Notes under the pieces: generated by a model
Seen by the model: only the letters and a program-made list of their open reading frames with translations
Database searches by the model: none
What the model was told of the DNA's origin: nothing
Made by a program: the position numbers and the translations under genes
Source of the DNA: Macrostomum hystrix
Taxonomy: Eukaryota > Platyhelminthes > Macrostomidae
Assembly: GCA_950097015.1 (NCBI GenBank)
Contig: CATNEN010000038.1
Span: 18,672,001 to 18,736,000, forward strand
Reading direction: 5' to 3'
Length of the DNA: 64,000 nt
Part shown: one piece after another, positions 13,201-23,354 of the stretch
Numbering within the stretch: the stretch's first letter is position 1
Layout: the number at the start of each line of letters is the position of its first letter

Positions 13201-16200
13201 CGAGTACAAAAGCTTGTCAATAACATTATCTCTGTGATGTTGCAGACCAAATATGTGGGCCAAGCAGCCTCACTGCCCGCCTCTTCAGCCAGAGCAGCAG
13301 CTGCAGCAGCAGCAGCCGCTAACTCCGCTTCTACAGCAACAGTCAGAAGTGGCTCCCGCGGGCAAGGTCGAGCCGCCAGTAGTGAAGGAGGTGAAATTCA
13401 AGCAGAAGACTCAGAAGCCGAAGCAGAGGTCGCTGTTTGAGCTGAGCTGCCTAACCCAGGACACTCTGACTGCTCACTTCCACCAGGTCGACAAGCTCTA
13501 CAAACAGATGGACCGAAGGAACACGGGCAGGATCAGTTGCAAACAGCTCAGATCCATTTTGAATGCGTGAGTCGATTTTACTGGCTTATTATCCTAGATC
13601 CTTATCCTGGATCCTTATCCTAGATCCTTATCCTAGATCCTTATCCTAGATCCTTATCCTAGATCCTCATCCTAGCTCATTATCCTAGATCCTTATCCTA
13701 GATATTTATCCTTAGATCCTTATCCTGGATCCTTATCTTCGATCCTTATCCTGGATCCTTATCCTTGATCCTTATCCTGGATCCTTATCTTAGATCCTTA
13801 TCCTGGATCCTTATCCTTGATCCTTATCCTGGATCCTTATCCTTGATCCTTATCCTGGATCCTTATCTTCGATCCTTATCCTGGATCCTTATCTTAGATC
13901 CTTATCCTTGATCCTTATCTTAGATCCTTATCCTTGATCCTTATCTTAGATCCTTATCCTTGATCCTTATCGTGAATCCTTAGTTTGGATTCTTACAAGA
14001 TCTAGAGTTATCCTTATCTAGAATCATTATATTTGTATCCCAAACATTGATTAATCTTGCATCCTCATTTTTTATCCTCACCATATCCCACCGTCCAGTC
14101 TGGGTCTGGCGGTCACTGAGCCGGAAATGGCAGCCCTGTGGGCCACCCTAGACACCAGCCCTGACAGCCAGTGGAGCTACAGGCAGATGCTGCGGCACTT
14201 CATGGCCGGCGAGCTTCAGGAGGCGACGCTTCAGCGGCTCAGGGCTAGAAACGGATGGGTGATGTGTGAGTTTGTGAGGTGTTAGATCAGCTGGGTGTTA
14301 GATCAGCTGGGTGTTAGATCAGTTGGGTGTTAGATCAGTTGGGTGTTAGATCAGTTGGGTGTTAGATCAGTTGGGTGTTAGATCAGTTGGGTGTTAGATC
14401 AGTTGGGTGTTAGATCAGCTGGGTGTTAGATCAGCTGGGTGTTAGATGACCGTGAAATTTCCCGGCACACATAAGTCCAAATGCGGGTGTTTTGACTGCG
14501 GTGTTTACTATTATTGTTAAAAATAAGGAAGCATTAAAATTTTTGCTGCTGTCAGATCAATCCGTCCAGCGCTGCTTGAACAGGAAACAGGATATATTTG
14601 TGTAATGTAATCGCTCTAATGATACAAGCTTTGAAAGTGACTCATTGGAAGGAAAGCAGATGGCTTGCCTTATTTACTAGACGATTGGGGCTAATGCACT
14701 TGCTGCATCAAAGCTTAAGCAAGTGTAGAAAAACGGTGACAAAGCTTCATTTCCAAGTCGGCACCCGTTTTTAGGACTAAAGCATCGAAAAAAACACAAC
14801 AAAGCATGATGACACAGATGGCCCAGGAAGCAAAAATATGAAATATAGCTCCTTTGATTTTGTCTTCTTCTTTCGACTGTTTTAGTCTGTTTGGGATAAG
14901 TACAAGCTGTATGTTGTGCACGATGGTACAACCTGTGAGTTAGACTGTGAGAACAGGTGACAACCTGTGAGTAGACTGAGAACAGATGTGACAACCTGTG
15001 AGTAGGCTGTGAGAACAGATGTGACAACCTGTGAGTAGGCTGTGAGAACTGATGTGACAACCTGTGAGTAGGCTGTGAGTACTGATGTGACAACCTGTGA
15101 GTTAGACTGTGAGAACAGGTCACAACCTGTGAGTAGGCTGTGAGAACTGATGTCACAACCTGTGAGTAGGCTGTGAGAACTGATGTCACAACCTGTGAGT
15201 AGGCTGTGAGAACAGATGTGACAACCTGTGAGTAGGCTGTGAGAACAGATGTGACAACCTGTGAGTAGGCTGTGAGAACAGATGTGACAACCTGTGAGTA
15301 GGCTGTGAGAACAGATGTGACAACCTGTGAGTAGACTGTGAGAACAGGTCACAAACTGTGAGTAGGCTGTGAGAACAGGTGACAACCTGTGAGTAGACTG
15401 AGAACAGATGTGACAACCTGTGAGTAGGCTGTGAGAACAGATGTGACAACCTGTGAGTAGGCTGTGAGAACTGATGTGACAACCTGTGAGTAGGCTGTGA
15501 GAACTGATGTGACAACCTGTGAGTTAGACTGTGAGAACAGGTCACAACCTGTGAGTAGGCTGTGAGAACTGATGTCACAACCTGTGAGTAGGCTGTGAGA
15601 ACTGATGTCACAACCTGTGAGTAGGCTGTGAGAACAGATGTGACAACCTGTGAGTAGGCTGTGAGAACAGATGTGACAACCTGTGAGTAGGCTGTGAGAA
15701 CAGATGTGACAACCTGTGAGTAGACTGTGAGAACAGGTCACAAACTGTGAGTAGGCTGTGAGAACAGGTGACAACCTGTGAGTAGGCTGTGAGAACAGAT
15801 GTGACAACCTGTGAGTAGGCTGTGAGAACAGGTCACAAACTGTGAGTAGGCTGTGAGAACAGGTGATAACCTGTGAGTAGACTGAGAACAGGTGACAACC
15901 TGTGAGTAGACTGAGAACAGGTGACAACCTGTGAGTAGACTGTGAGAACAGGTGACAACCTTTGAGTGACCATCGTTGATAATTATTTCTTGCCCAGCTG
16001 ATGCGGCAGATCTCAGCGTGGTTAAGCTTCGCCAGCTGCGCACTATGAAGCCCAAAGAGGATACTGAGGCTCAGCAGCAGCAGCAGCAGCCAGTCCAGCA
16101 ATCGGCAGACTCTCTGAGCACATCGGAGCTGGACTCGCTGATCGAGCGCTGTCGTCCAGCCATTGTGGAGCACTGGGAAGAGGCCAAGATGAGGCTGCGG

Positions 16201-17987
16201 AGGCTGGACCCTCAGGGCACCGCCTTCATCTATCGAGCCGAGTTCAAAGTGAGTACATCACATTGAGTACAGATATAAAATCAAAATTCATGTTAAAACC
16301 ATTCACATTATCTCAATCAGGAGTTGGTCAGAGAATTTCAACTGCCGCTGATTGACGCTGAAGCTGAGCGACTGTCCATGGCGTTCGAGAAGCGGGCCAA
16401 TGGAAGGTAAGGGGAAAATATTGTCTTCAATGATCCTTCAGGACTGCACTTCAGCCACACTCGCTGATCCTTCAGGACTGCGCTTCAGCCACACACACTG
16501 ATCCTTCAGCCACACACACTGATCCTTCAGGACTGCGCTTCAGCCACCACACACTGATCCTTCAGGACTGCACTTCAGCCACACACACTGATCCTTCAGG
16601 ACTGCACTTCAGCCGCACACACTGATCCTTCAGGACTGCACTTCAGCCATACACACTGATCCTTCAGCCACACACACTGATCCTTCAGCCACACACACTG
16701 ATCCTTCAGGACTGCACTTCAGCCATACACACTGATCCTTCAGCCACACACACTGATCCTTCAGCCATACACACTGATCCTTCAGCCACACACACTGATC
16801 CTTCAGCCACACACACTGATCCTTCAGCCACACACACTGATCCTTCAGCCACACACACTGATCCTTCAGGACTGCGCTTCAGCCACAAACACTGATCCTT
16901 CAGGACTGCGCTTCAGCCACACACACTGATCCTTCAGGACTGCGCTTCAGCCACCACACACTGATACTTCAGGACTGCGCTTCAGCCACACACACTGATC
17001 CTTCAGGACTGCGCTTCAGCCACATACTAATTAATCAACCACCCTCCCACAGGTTCAACTACATGGCCTTCCTAAAGAGATTCGTGAGCCAGTCGGATAA
17101 ACCTGCCAGCCAGACAGTAGAACTGGCCAGAACAGTGACAGACAAGGTCAGTGGACATTTGCTGAAATTTTAGTTTAAACAAAACTGTTAAACTGATCAG
17201 ATTTATACACTATATTTCTCTATCCTTTTTCTAGAAACAAGGAGCCAGAGTGAAAATCTCTGAAATTATGGATAAAATTCGACAAAAGGTAGCATTTTTT
17301 CCTACACTTTTTAGACGACTAATTTAAGTTTCCATAGAACACCGTTAGTTATGATACGATGCTGGGAATTTTCCATCGAGCAGAATTAGGTTTGACTTAA
17401 TTCTGGGAATTTTCCATGGAACTGCTTAAGCTGTCATTGGATGCCAGTAATTTTCCATATAACTCATTTAGCTGGCATTGGATGCCGGGAATTTTCCATA
17501 TAACTCATTTAGCTGGCATTGGATGCCGGGAATTTTCCATAGAACTCATTTAGCTGGCATTGGATGCCGGTAATTTTCCATAGAACACATTTAGCTGGCA
17601 TTGGATGCCGGTAATTTTCCATAGAACTCACTTAGCTGGCATTCGATGCCGGTAATTTTCCATGGATTAACCCTAGCCGATTCTTTTCTATAGAACGTAC
17701 TAACTTTTGAGATGCGCTTGGCTAATTTTGGAGATGGAATTTTCCGTGCATAATTGCAGCTACTATTCGAATGGAAGAGCCTACTGCTCGCATTCCGCAA
17801 ATACGATGTCGAAAAATCCGGTCGCCTCTCCCTTCATGAGTTGCGCAAAATTGTTGCCCGCTGCGGCTATCGCCTGTCCGAGGACGACATGTTCCTTCTA
17901 CTGTCCGAATTCGACATGGACTTTGATGGCATGATCAACTATCAGGAGTTTGTCATGCAGCTCCTGGATGTTGCTGAGGCTGCTTAA
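6051..17987 (+). CDS. Multi-EF-hand protein, EFCAB6-like (16 exons, 974 aa)
   Basis: Exons: 6051-6264, 6364-6425, 6500-6597, 7070-7480, 8822-9002, 10231-10419, 10497-10780, 12054-12161, 12768-12944, 13246-13566, 14099-14265, 15998-16248, 16321-16406, 17053-17146, 17235-17288, 17760-17987 (TAA). All junctions are GT-AG and all phases agree, giving 2925 nt. EF-hand-like helices recur throughout: the degenerate NADPSRCGKVQR region (exons 3-4), IDLHSTGAVSTSQL (5), LDSDCSGRVTIGDL (7), DPNNTGFVSEEAF (9), MDRRNTGRISCKQL (10), LDPQGTAFIYRAEF (12), YDVEKSGRLSLHEL and FDMDFDGMINYQEF (16). Only the last has all canonical calcium ligands (D1, D3, D5, G6, I8, E12); exon 7 is close (D1, D3, S5, G6, D12). 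Arrays of decayed EF-hand pairs with few functional loops are typical of EFCAB6/DJBP, but this protein is shorter than the roughly 1500-residue human form. Poly-Ala and poly-Gln runs occur in exons 6, 8, 10 and 12. The family call is from architecture, not a search. Confidence 0.85.
6655..7015. repeat. Imperfect minisatellite, ~46-bp unit, GT-rich
   Basis: Variant units of ggggtgggtaagggtttgtg followed by gggtaagagaattgac. It fills most of intron 3 of the EF-hand gene and carries many GTAAG/GTGAG donor-like words. Confidence 0.75.
7535..7700 (+). mobile_element. tRNA-like SINE head in intron 4 of the EF-hand gene
   Basis: CATAGAGGTAACGCATCCGA followed by GAGTTCGAATCCGTGAC has the spacing of box A and a near-perfect box B. 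The following ggtcactta..ctcattgcatgcctca resembles a SINE body. No clean cloverleaf with a mature acceptor stem was found, so a SINE is preferred to a tRNA gene. Confidence 0.5.
8738..8812 (-). mobile_element. tRNA-like SINE head fragment beside an exon
   Basis: On the minus strand, GGTCGGAAGTTCGATTCTCA is a box B-like segment and the preceding sequence resembles a D-arm region. The fragment ends about 10 bp before the acceptor of the exon at 8822 and may supply part of the intron 3' end. Confidence 0.4.
9050..10145. repeat. Minisatellite, 35-bp unit, ~31 copies
   Basis: Unit combines cctgatccttcagtcaactg with tcactccccattcct. It is highly homogeneous; variants are an extra C and ctacag for cttcag. 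It fills intron 5 of the EF-hand gene. Confidence 0.93.
10781..12053. other. Intron 7 of the EF-hand gene, without a clear array
   Basis: Unique except for weak ctattaatagc repeats near 10.83-10.93 kb and a C-run/G-run pair at 11658-11718. No exon fitting phase 2 was found. Confidence 0.5.
12430..12610. repeat. Minisatellite, 24-bp unit
   Basis: Gaattcccagggaaatcctt plus cttg repeats six to seven times in intron 8 of the EF-hand gene. Similar gaattccc words recur at 12960-13150 in the next intron without clear periodicity. Confidence 0.8.
13590..13985. repeat. Minisatellite, 12-13-bp unit
   Basis: About 30 copies of gatccttatcct(a/t/g)g. It starts about 25 bp after the donor of exon 10. Confidence 0.88.
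14275..14450. repeat. Minisatellite, 16-bp unit
   Basis: Eleven copies of gatcagttgggtgtta, starting 10 bp after the donor at 14266 in intron 11 of the EF-hand gene. Confidence 0.9.
14930..15970. repeat. Minisatellite, ~33-bp unit rich in GTGAGT
   Basis: Unit: acctgtgagtaggctgtgag then aacagatgtgaca. About 31 copies with a higher-order repeat (the 14.94-15.36 and 15.38-15.76 kb segments share the same variant order). It is the second array in intron 11 and ends about 30 bp before the acceptor. Confidence 0.9.
16432..17025. repeat. Minisatellite, mixed 21/34-bp units
   Basis: Gatccttcagccacacacac plus t (21 bp) alternates with a version that adds gactgcgcttcag (34 bp). It fills intron 13 of the EF-hand gene. 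Confidence 0.88.
17340..17670. repeat. Minisatellite, ~41-bp unit
   Basis: Ttagctggcattggatgccg followed by gtaattttccatagaac repeats seven to eight times. It lies in the last intron of the EF-hand gene. Confidence 0.88.
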
Positions 17988-18042
17988 ACTGTGGCGAAGT
18001 CTTTTTGCGACTAATTATTTACTGAACCTTGCTAACTAAAAT

Positions 18043-18048
18043 ATTAAA
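18043..18048 (+). terminator. Poly(A) signal ATTAAA for the EF-hand gene
   Basis: ATTAAA lies 56 bp downstream of the TAA at 17985-17987, followed by GT-rich sequence (gctggggtgtgagcgtgagg), a normal arrangement for cleavage and polyadenylation. Confidence 0.55.
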
Positions 18049-18056
18049 GAGAATGG

Positions 18057-18930
18057 TTATCCGCGGTTGGAATTTCGCTGGGGTGTGAGCGTGAGGTGGG
18101 TGTCTATTGTACATGTATGGAATATGTACATACGTAAGACGTGAGGTGGGTGGCTCTGAGGGGCAGGCAAAAATATTTAGACAAACATTCAGCCAATCGG
18201 ATTAGGGTTTGTCGATAAAACAGAATTTTAATTAAGAATTTCATTGGACACCATTTTAACTAGATGTACAACCCGTGGGCTGTACAATTCGTAGGCTGCG
18301 TACAGCTGTTCAGTCCATTGATAGAAATGCTGGACCGCCACACATGCACGAATCTAAAAAAATTCTGACAAGCTTCAATAATAATTAGCCTAAAAATTCG
18401 TCGCTGTTATTTTCGTGAATCGAATTTTCTGACAGATAGTTTTCTTTAGAAATTTCCTTAACTCTGACTTCCAGCAAAATCTGTTTTCATATTTACAAGC
18501 CTTTGTTACCTTTGTCCGCTAATTAACATATTACGTAGTCTTGTAGATTTTCCGATATTTTTGTTCGTTCAACTGAATTTCATTAAATCTGGACTGACTG
18601 CTGGCTCTTTAACCCCATACTATGCTTTTTAATATTTTTGCCTGTATTGTAGCGAAAGCAAGAAAAATATTTTTTGATTGGTTTGTTATTTTAAGTGACT
18701 AAAAGTGCCGAATAAATCTACTTACCTTTTTGACATTACGTTCTGGAAAAAAACTTTTTTTGCTACGATTTAAAACAAAATTAAATAGATGTAGCATTCA
18801 GATAAAAGAAAAAAACAAAAAAAGAAACTGGTTAGCTTTCATGCAAAAAATCATTTTAAAAATGTTTCTTTCCTTTTCTATAAGTCTCAAAGAGGACTTA
18901 TACTGCCTTGCCACAGCCACCTCATTCCAT
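18057..18930. other. Intergenic, no gene seen
   Basis: GT-rich sequence to about 18170, a SINE fragment near 18.3 kb, then AT-rich DNA with no supported gene. Confidence 0.6.
18250..18335 (-). mobile_element. Short SINE fragment
   Basis: Gtacagctgttcagtccatt is nearly identical to part of the 23.2 kb element. No head or ends are visible. Confidence 0.35.
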
Positions 18931-18949
18931 AACGCCACTTAATTCTAGC

Positions 18950-20112
18950 CACCTCACTACGCACAGCCACCTCACTCCGCGCAACCGCCTTATTCCACAA
19001 AGCCACTCATTCAGCACAGCCACCTTACTCCGCACACCCACCTCAACTGCTCTAAAAATTACTCTAAAAAAGCCACCTCCCTCCGACGAGCCACCTCCCC
19101 CCGACGAGCCACCTCCCTCCGACAAGCCACCTCTCTCCGACAAGCCACCTCTCTCCGACGAGCCACCTCCCCCCGACGAGCCACCTCCCTCCGACAAGCC
19201 ACCTCTCTCCGACAAGCCACCTCTCTCCGACGAGCCACCTCTCTCCGACAAGCCACCTCCCTCCGACAAGCCACCTCCCTCCGACGAGCCACCTGCCCCC
19301 GACCAGCCACCCCTCTCCGACAAGCCACCTCTCTCCGACAAGCCACCTCTCTCCGACAAGCCACCTCCCTCCGACAAGCCACCTCCCTCCGACAAGCCAC
19401 CTCTCTCCGACAAGCCACCTCTCTCCGACAAGCCACCTCTCTCCGACAAGCCACCTCTCTCCGACGAGCCACCTCCCCCCGACGAGCCACCTCCCTCCGA
19501 CAAGCCACCTCTCTCCGACAAGCCACCTCTCTCCGACGAGCCACCTCTCTCCGACAAGCCACCTCCCTCCGACAAGCCACCTCCCTCCGACGAGCCACCT
19601 GCCCCCGACCAGCCACCCCTCTCCGATAAGCCACCTCTCTCCGACAAGCCACCTCTCTCCGACAAGCCACCTCCCTCCGACAAGCCACCTCCCTCCGACA
19701 AGCCACCTCTCTCCGACAAGCCACCTCTCTCCGACAAGCCACCTCTCTCCGACGAGCCACCTCCCCCCGACGAGCCACCTCCCTCCGACAAGCCACCTCT
19801 CTCCGACAAGCCACCTCTCTCCGACGAGCCACCTCTCTCCGACAAGCCACCTCCCTCCGACAAGCCACCTCCCTCCGACGAGCCACCTGCCCCCGACCAG
19901 CCACCCCTCTCCGACAAGCCACCTCTCTCCGACAAGCCACCTCTCTCCGACAAGCCACCTCCCTCCGACAAGCCACCTCCCTCCGACAAGCCACCTCCCT
20001 CCGACAAGCCACCTCTCTCCGACAAGCCACCTCCCTCCGACAAGCCACCTCTCTCCGACAAGCCACCTCTCTCCGACAAGCCACCTCTCTCCGACAAGCC
20101 ACCTCCCTCCAT
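18950..20112. repeat. Minisatellite, 18-bp unit with 288-306-bp higher-order repeat
   Basis: About 58 copies of ccacctctctccgacaag with c/t and a/g variants; degenerate copies begin near 18.93 kb. A block marked by ctgcccccgaccagcc recurs at 19291, 19597 and 19885, giving higher-order units of 17 and 16 repeats. The 18-bp period keeps several frames open (PPLSDK on plus, GGLSER and ACRREV on minus). The longest plus frame has no ATG start, so I read it as satellite DNA. Confidence 0.92.
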
Positions 20113-20439
20113 ATATTGTATTATTTAATCATCAGAATATTTCTCAGGCCTTCTATATGTCAAAAATGAAACTTTGAAGGAGAAATGCCACCGTCTTAGA
20201 ATGAGATCTAAAATTAAATTAAAATCAAGAGGAAATGTTTTTATTGTCCAATTGATTACATGACATATTATTCAATCCGAAACAAGTGTAATTTCTGATT
20301 ATCCTGATCAGAATGCTACAAATAATTATTTTTACTTGTGATAAGGAAATTGTATCTGATGTCGACAGACAGAAGAAATTAATCAGATTGTTACCTGTCC
20401 CAAACTATTTTCGATGCTTGATTATTGCAAATAGAATTT

Positions 20440-20445
20440 TTTATT
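20440..20445 (-). terminator. Poly(A) signal (AATAAA on minus strand) for the small membrane protein gene
   Basis: TTTATT on the plus strand reads AATAAA on the minus strand, 15 bp beyond the TAA. Confidence 0.5.
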
Positions 20446-20460
20446 TTCCAATATCAGCTC

Positions 20461-20730
20461 TTAGCCAATCTGTGAACTAGATTCGATCGATGAATTTTTA
20501 AACTGCGGCGACCAAATCAGGCCGTAGTAGACTGCTAGCAGTGCCGAGGCGCCGAAAATGGCTGCAACGTACGCGCCGGCTGTCAGACACCTGGCTGCGA
20601 CTCGGTTGAACGAGCTGCCACCGAAGTCACCAGCCATGCTGCCCTGGATGATGCTGCGCAGCTGCTGGCTGACGCTGCTGTCGCTTCTGCCTCTCTGCTG
20701 GCCCCGGCTGCTTTTCGGATTGTCGGCCAT
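20461..20730 (-). CDS. Small single-pass membrane protein, unknown family (89 aa)
   Basis: An ATG (20728-20730, reverse strand) opens an uninterrupted 89-codon frame ending TAA at 20461-20463. Residues 1-45 are hydrophilic, Ser/Arg/Gln-rich (MADNPKSSRGQQRGRSDSS). Residues about 48-72 form a strong hydrophobic segment (AGAYVAAIFGASALLAVYYG), followed by a short polar tail. Purine three bases before the ATG and G after it make a good start context. A 3' splice acceptor-like site (tttcaacag) lies about 10 bases upstream of the ATG, and a poly(A) signal lies 15 bp past the stop. Together these make it a credible gene rather than a chance frame. I do not recognise the family; a small organelle or ER membrane protein is possible. 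Confidence 0.65.
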   Translation of the reverse strand: MADNPKSSRGQQRGRSDSSVSQQLRSIIQGSMAGDFGGSSFNRVAARCLTAGAYVAAIFGASALLAVYYGLIWSPQFKNSSIESSSQIG

Positions 20731-20764
20731 GACTTACTGGCTGTTGAAATCTGACGAATGATAA

Positions 20765-21190
20765 GTGACGAAAGCTGGAATCGAAGCAGGCAGCTAAGCT
20801 GGAATCGAAGCAGAAACTGAACTTGAATCGAAGAAAGAACTAAGCTGGAATCAAAACAAGAAGCAAAGCTGAAATGGAAGAAAGAACTTAACCGGAATCG
20901 AAGCTGGAAGCTAAGCTGGAATCGAAGAAAGAAACTAAGCTGATATCGAATCTGGAAACTAAACTGGAATTGAAGCAAGAGACTAAACTGGAATCGAAGC
21001 AAGAAACTAAACTGGAATCGAAGCAAGACACAAATTGGAATCGTCCTAAAAATCGGAATCGGAGCAAGAACCTGAACCTGAATCGATGTAGTTAAAATAC
21101 ATTTGTTAAAACTGAACTAGAAGCGAAGCAGACAGCTAAATTGGAATCTTACAAGAAAGACAGAATCGAACGAAGGAATCCAAGCCGGAA
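20765..21190. repeat. Imperfect minisatellite, ~24-bp unit
   Basis: Variants of ctggaatcgaagcaagaaac plus taaa, degraded after 21.03 kb. It lies immediately 5' of the small membrane protein gene on the minus strand, so it may be in its promoter or 5' UTR. Confidence 0.75.
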
Positions 21191-21650
21191 ACTTAATTCG
21201 TTCACATTTTGTTAATATTTACAGCAGTCTTATTTTCGTATAAGATTTCGGCCCACTAATGGTGATTGATCCCTGCAATGGCTTGATTTAGGCCATTATT
21301 AGTCTGTTTGATTTACTGCAGTAGCGCAGAAATACACTCACTTGCTGGCAATTTCTGATGTCTTGCTTCGCAAAGTTGACGTAATAGTTATGTCAAAATA
21401 AAATTTATAAACCTTTAGAGAAGTTGCGAGTCAGATTGAGAAGTAAATAGGAGCAAAGTATGGAGCTGGGAATGGGAGAAAGACCGGGATTTTATGATTC
21501 CCGGCAACTTGCAGCTAGGGGAAGCCACGCCCCAAATGTACATTCGGTGTGCTCCAAAGCCAACTCAGTAGCAGTGGCTCATTAGCTCATTGCACACAGT
21601 CTGGTTTCGCAGCATATATTTTTCAAACCTTTAAACTTTCTTATCTCCAC
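21190..21650. other. Intergenic unique DNA
   Basis: No gene, RNA or mobile-element signature seen. Confidence 0.5.
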
Positions 21651-21654
21651 CTAT

Positions 21655-22262
21655 CTAATCTCTCAGTCTATCTAATCTCTCAGTCTATCTAATCTCTCCG
21701 TTTTTAATCTCTCAGTCGATCTAATCTCACTGTCTATCTAATCTCTCAGTCTATCTAATCTCTCAGTCTATCTAATCTCTCAGTCTATCTAATCTCACTG
21801 TCTATCTAATCTCTCAGTCTATCTAATCTCTCAGTCTATCTAATCTCTCAGTCTATCTAATCTCTCAGTCTATCTAATCTCTCAGTCTATCTAATCTCTC
21901 TGTCTATCTAATCTCTCAGTCGATCTAATCTCTCAGTCTATCTAATATCTCTCAGTCTATCTAATCTCTCAGTCCATCTAATCTCTCTGTCTATCTAATC
22001 TCTCAGTGTATCTAATTTCTCAGTCTATCTAATCTCTCAGTGTATCTAATCTCTCTGTCTATCTAGTCTCTCAGTCTATCTAATCTCTCTGTCTATCTAA
22101 TCTCTCAGTCTATCTAATCTCTCTGTCTATCTAGTCTGTCAGTCTATCTAATCTCTCAGTGTATCTAATCTCTCAGTGTATCTAATCTCTCATTCTATCT
22201 AATCTCTCAGTCCATCTAATCTCTCAGTCCATCTAATCTCTCAGTCTATCTAATCTCTAATC
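21655..22262. repeat. Minisatellite, 17-bp unit
   Basis: About 35 copies of tctatctaatctctcag with single-base variants (gtgtat, ctctgt). Confidence 0.92.
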
Positions 22263-22869
22263 TCACCGTAACGTTGTCCCCGGTGTCCCTCGATGCCTTC
22301 ATGACAGCTTCCCTTATCGCATTGTGGACTAAATTTCAGCTTCACTGCTTATAGACTAATGCGGCAGTGGAGGTGGCAGTGCCTAGCTGATGACCCCACG
22401 CTGACGCCGACGTATGCAAATGAATAGCCAGTTGTACGAGCTACCCTCATCCTCCCAGTGCATCATATAAGCAAGCAAGAAATGAAAAGAAGTTGTTCTC
22501 GCCACAGACAGAACCAGAAAAAACGCATTGAAAAGTTGGGCAACTAATGCAGCTGTAACCAACGGTGGGGTCGGGAATAACTAAAAATAGTTCGCCAGAT
22601 ACTTTCAAGGCCGTCAATTTCGATCAGCGCCCGGCCTGCTCGGCCTAAACAACTTTTTCTTCGCTGCTTTTCCAAAGCAATTCCTGAGTGCGATTAGCGC
22701 CCTGGGGGTTGGGAAACTTGGGACCGAAGGTTGGAAGGTTGGGTATTTTTGTGGAGTTCCTGTTTACATCAAATAACTCATTGCCCACATGTAACATATT
22801 TACACAATCTAGTTTAGTTTAATACAGCTTAAATGAGCAATGGCACATCGTTAGGTGACTTGCAGAAAG
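22263..22869. other. Intergenic unique DNA
   Basis: Moderately GC-rich unique sequence. No open frame of note and no recognised element. Confidence 0.5.
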
Positions 22870-23096
22870 CGAGGAGGCAATTCTGCCCATTCCGCTGACT
22901 CCTGAGCACACCACTCACACAGGTGTGAACATCTGCCCCGACTTTCTCATCGTCAGGCAGTGTACACTCTCACTGTGCCTTGGAGATTGCCCAAGCCTTC
23001 TCTCGTCCCAAATTAACGTAGCCTCGCCGCGGAATCGAACTCAGGGACCTTGGTACGAGAGATAAAAGCGTTAGACCGCTCGGCCACTTAACCCTA
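22870..23096 (-). mobile_element. tRNA-derived SINE, family A copy 1
   Basis: Read on the minus strand, the right end is a tRNA-like head with box A (GTGGCCGAGCGGTC) and box B (GAGTTCGATTC). It is followed by a body shared with 43.26 kb and 50.3-50.9 kb, including the segment complementary to ctcatcgtcaggcagtgtac. Three related copies in one window exclude a functional tRNA gene as the simplest reading. Confidence 0.8.
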
Positions 23097-23159
23097 CCCT
23101 AAACTATTCAGGTTGGTTGGAAAAAAATACATAGAAAGTCAGTTAGAAATAAAAATAAT

Positions 23160-23345
23160 TCATTTGAAGGTTAAATGGGCCAGATGCATAACCTGTGGCA
23201 GCTATTGTGAGGTGCTTCCAAAGACTGTGTACAGCTGTTCAGTCCGTGGACTTATATTTACAACCAAATTTCTGCCTCGTTCCCAAGAGAATGTTCATCC
23301 ATTTGACAGCCGCGTGAACTGAAGCAATTGAGAATTGCAAGGATT
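23160..23345 (-). mobile_element. SINE body fragment with V-SINE-like conserved core
   Basis: Tttgacagccgcgtgaactg and the following aagcaattgagaa resemble the 33.7 kb element and the conserved core of V-type SINEs on the minus strand. The segment gtacagctgttcagtcc is shared with 18.3 kb. It lies between SINE family A copy 1 and a 16-bp-unit array. Confidence 0.55.
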
Positions 23346-23354
23346 CTCATTGAT

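Noticed and set aside
18908-20128. 406-codon plus-strand open frame (PPLSDK repeats) as a proline-rich protein gene
   Set aside because: It begins at a TTG, consists almost wholly of the 18-bp array, is open on the opposite strand too, and has no non-repeat coding sequence.
23030-23096. Functional tRNA gene (minus strand)
   Set aside because: Box A and box B are present, but the head is attached to a body repeated at 43.3 and 50.3-50.9 kb; acceptor-stem pairing is poor.
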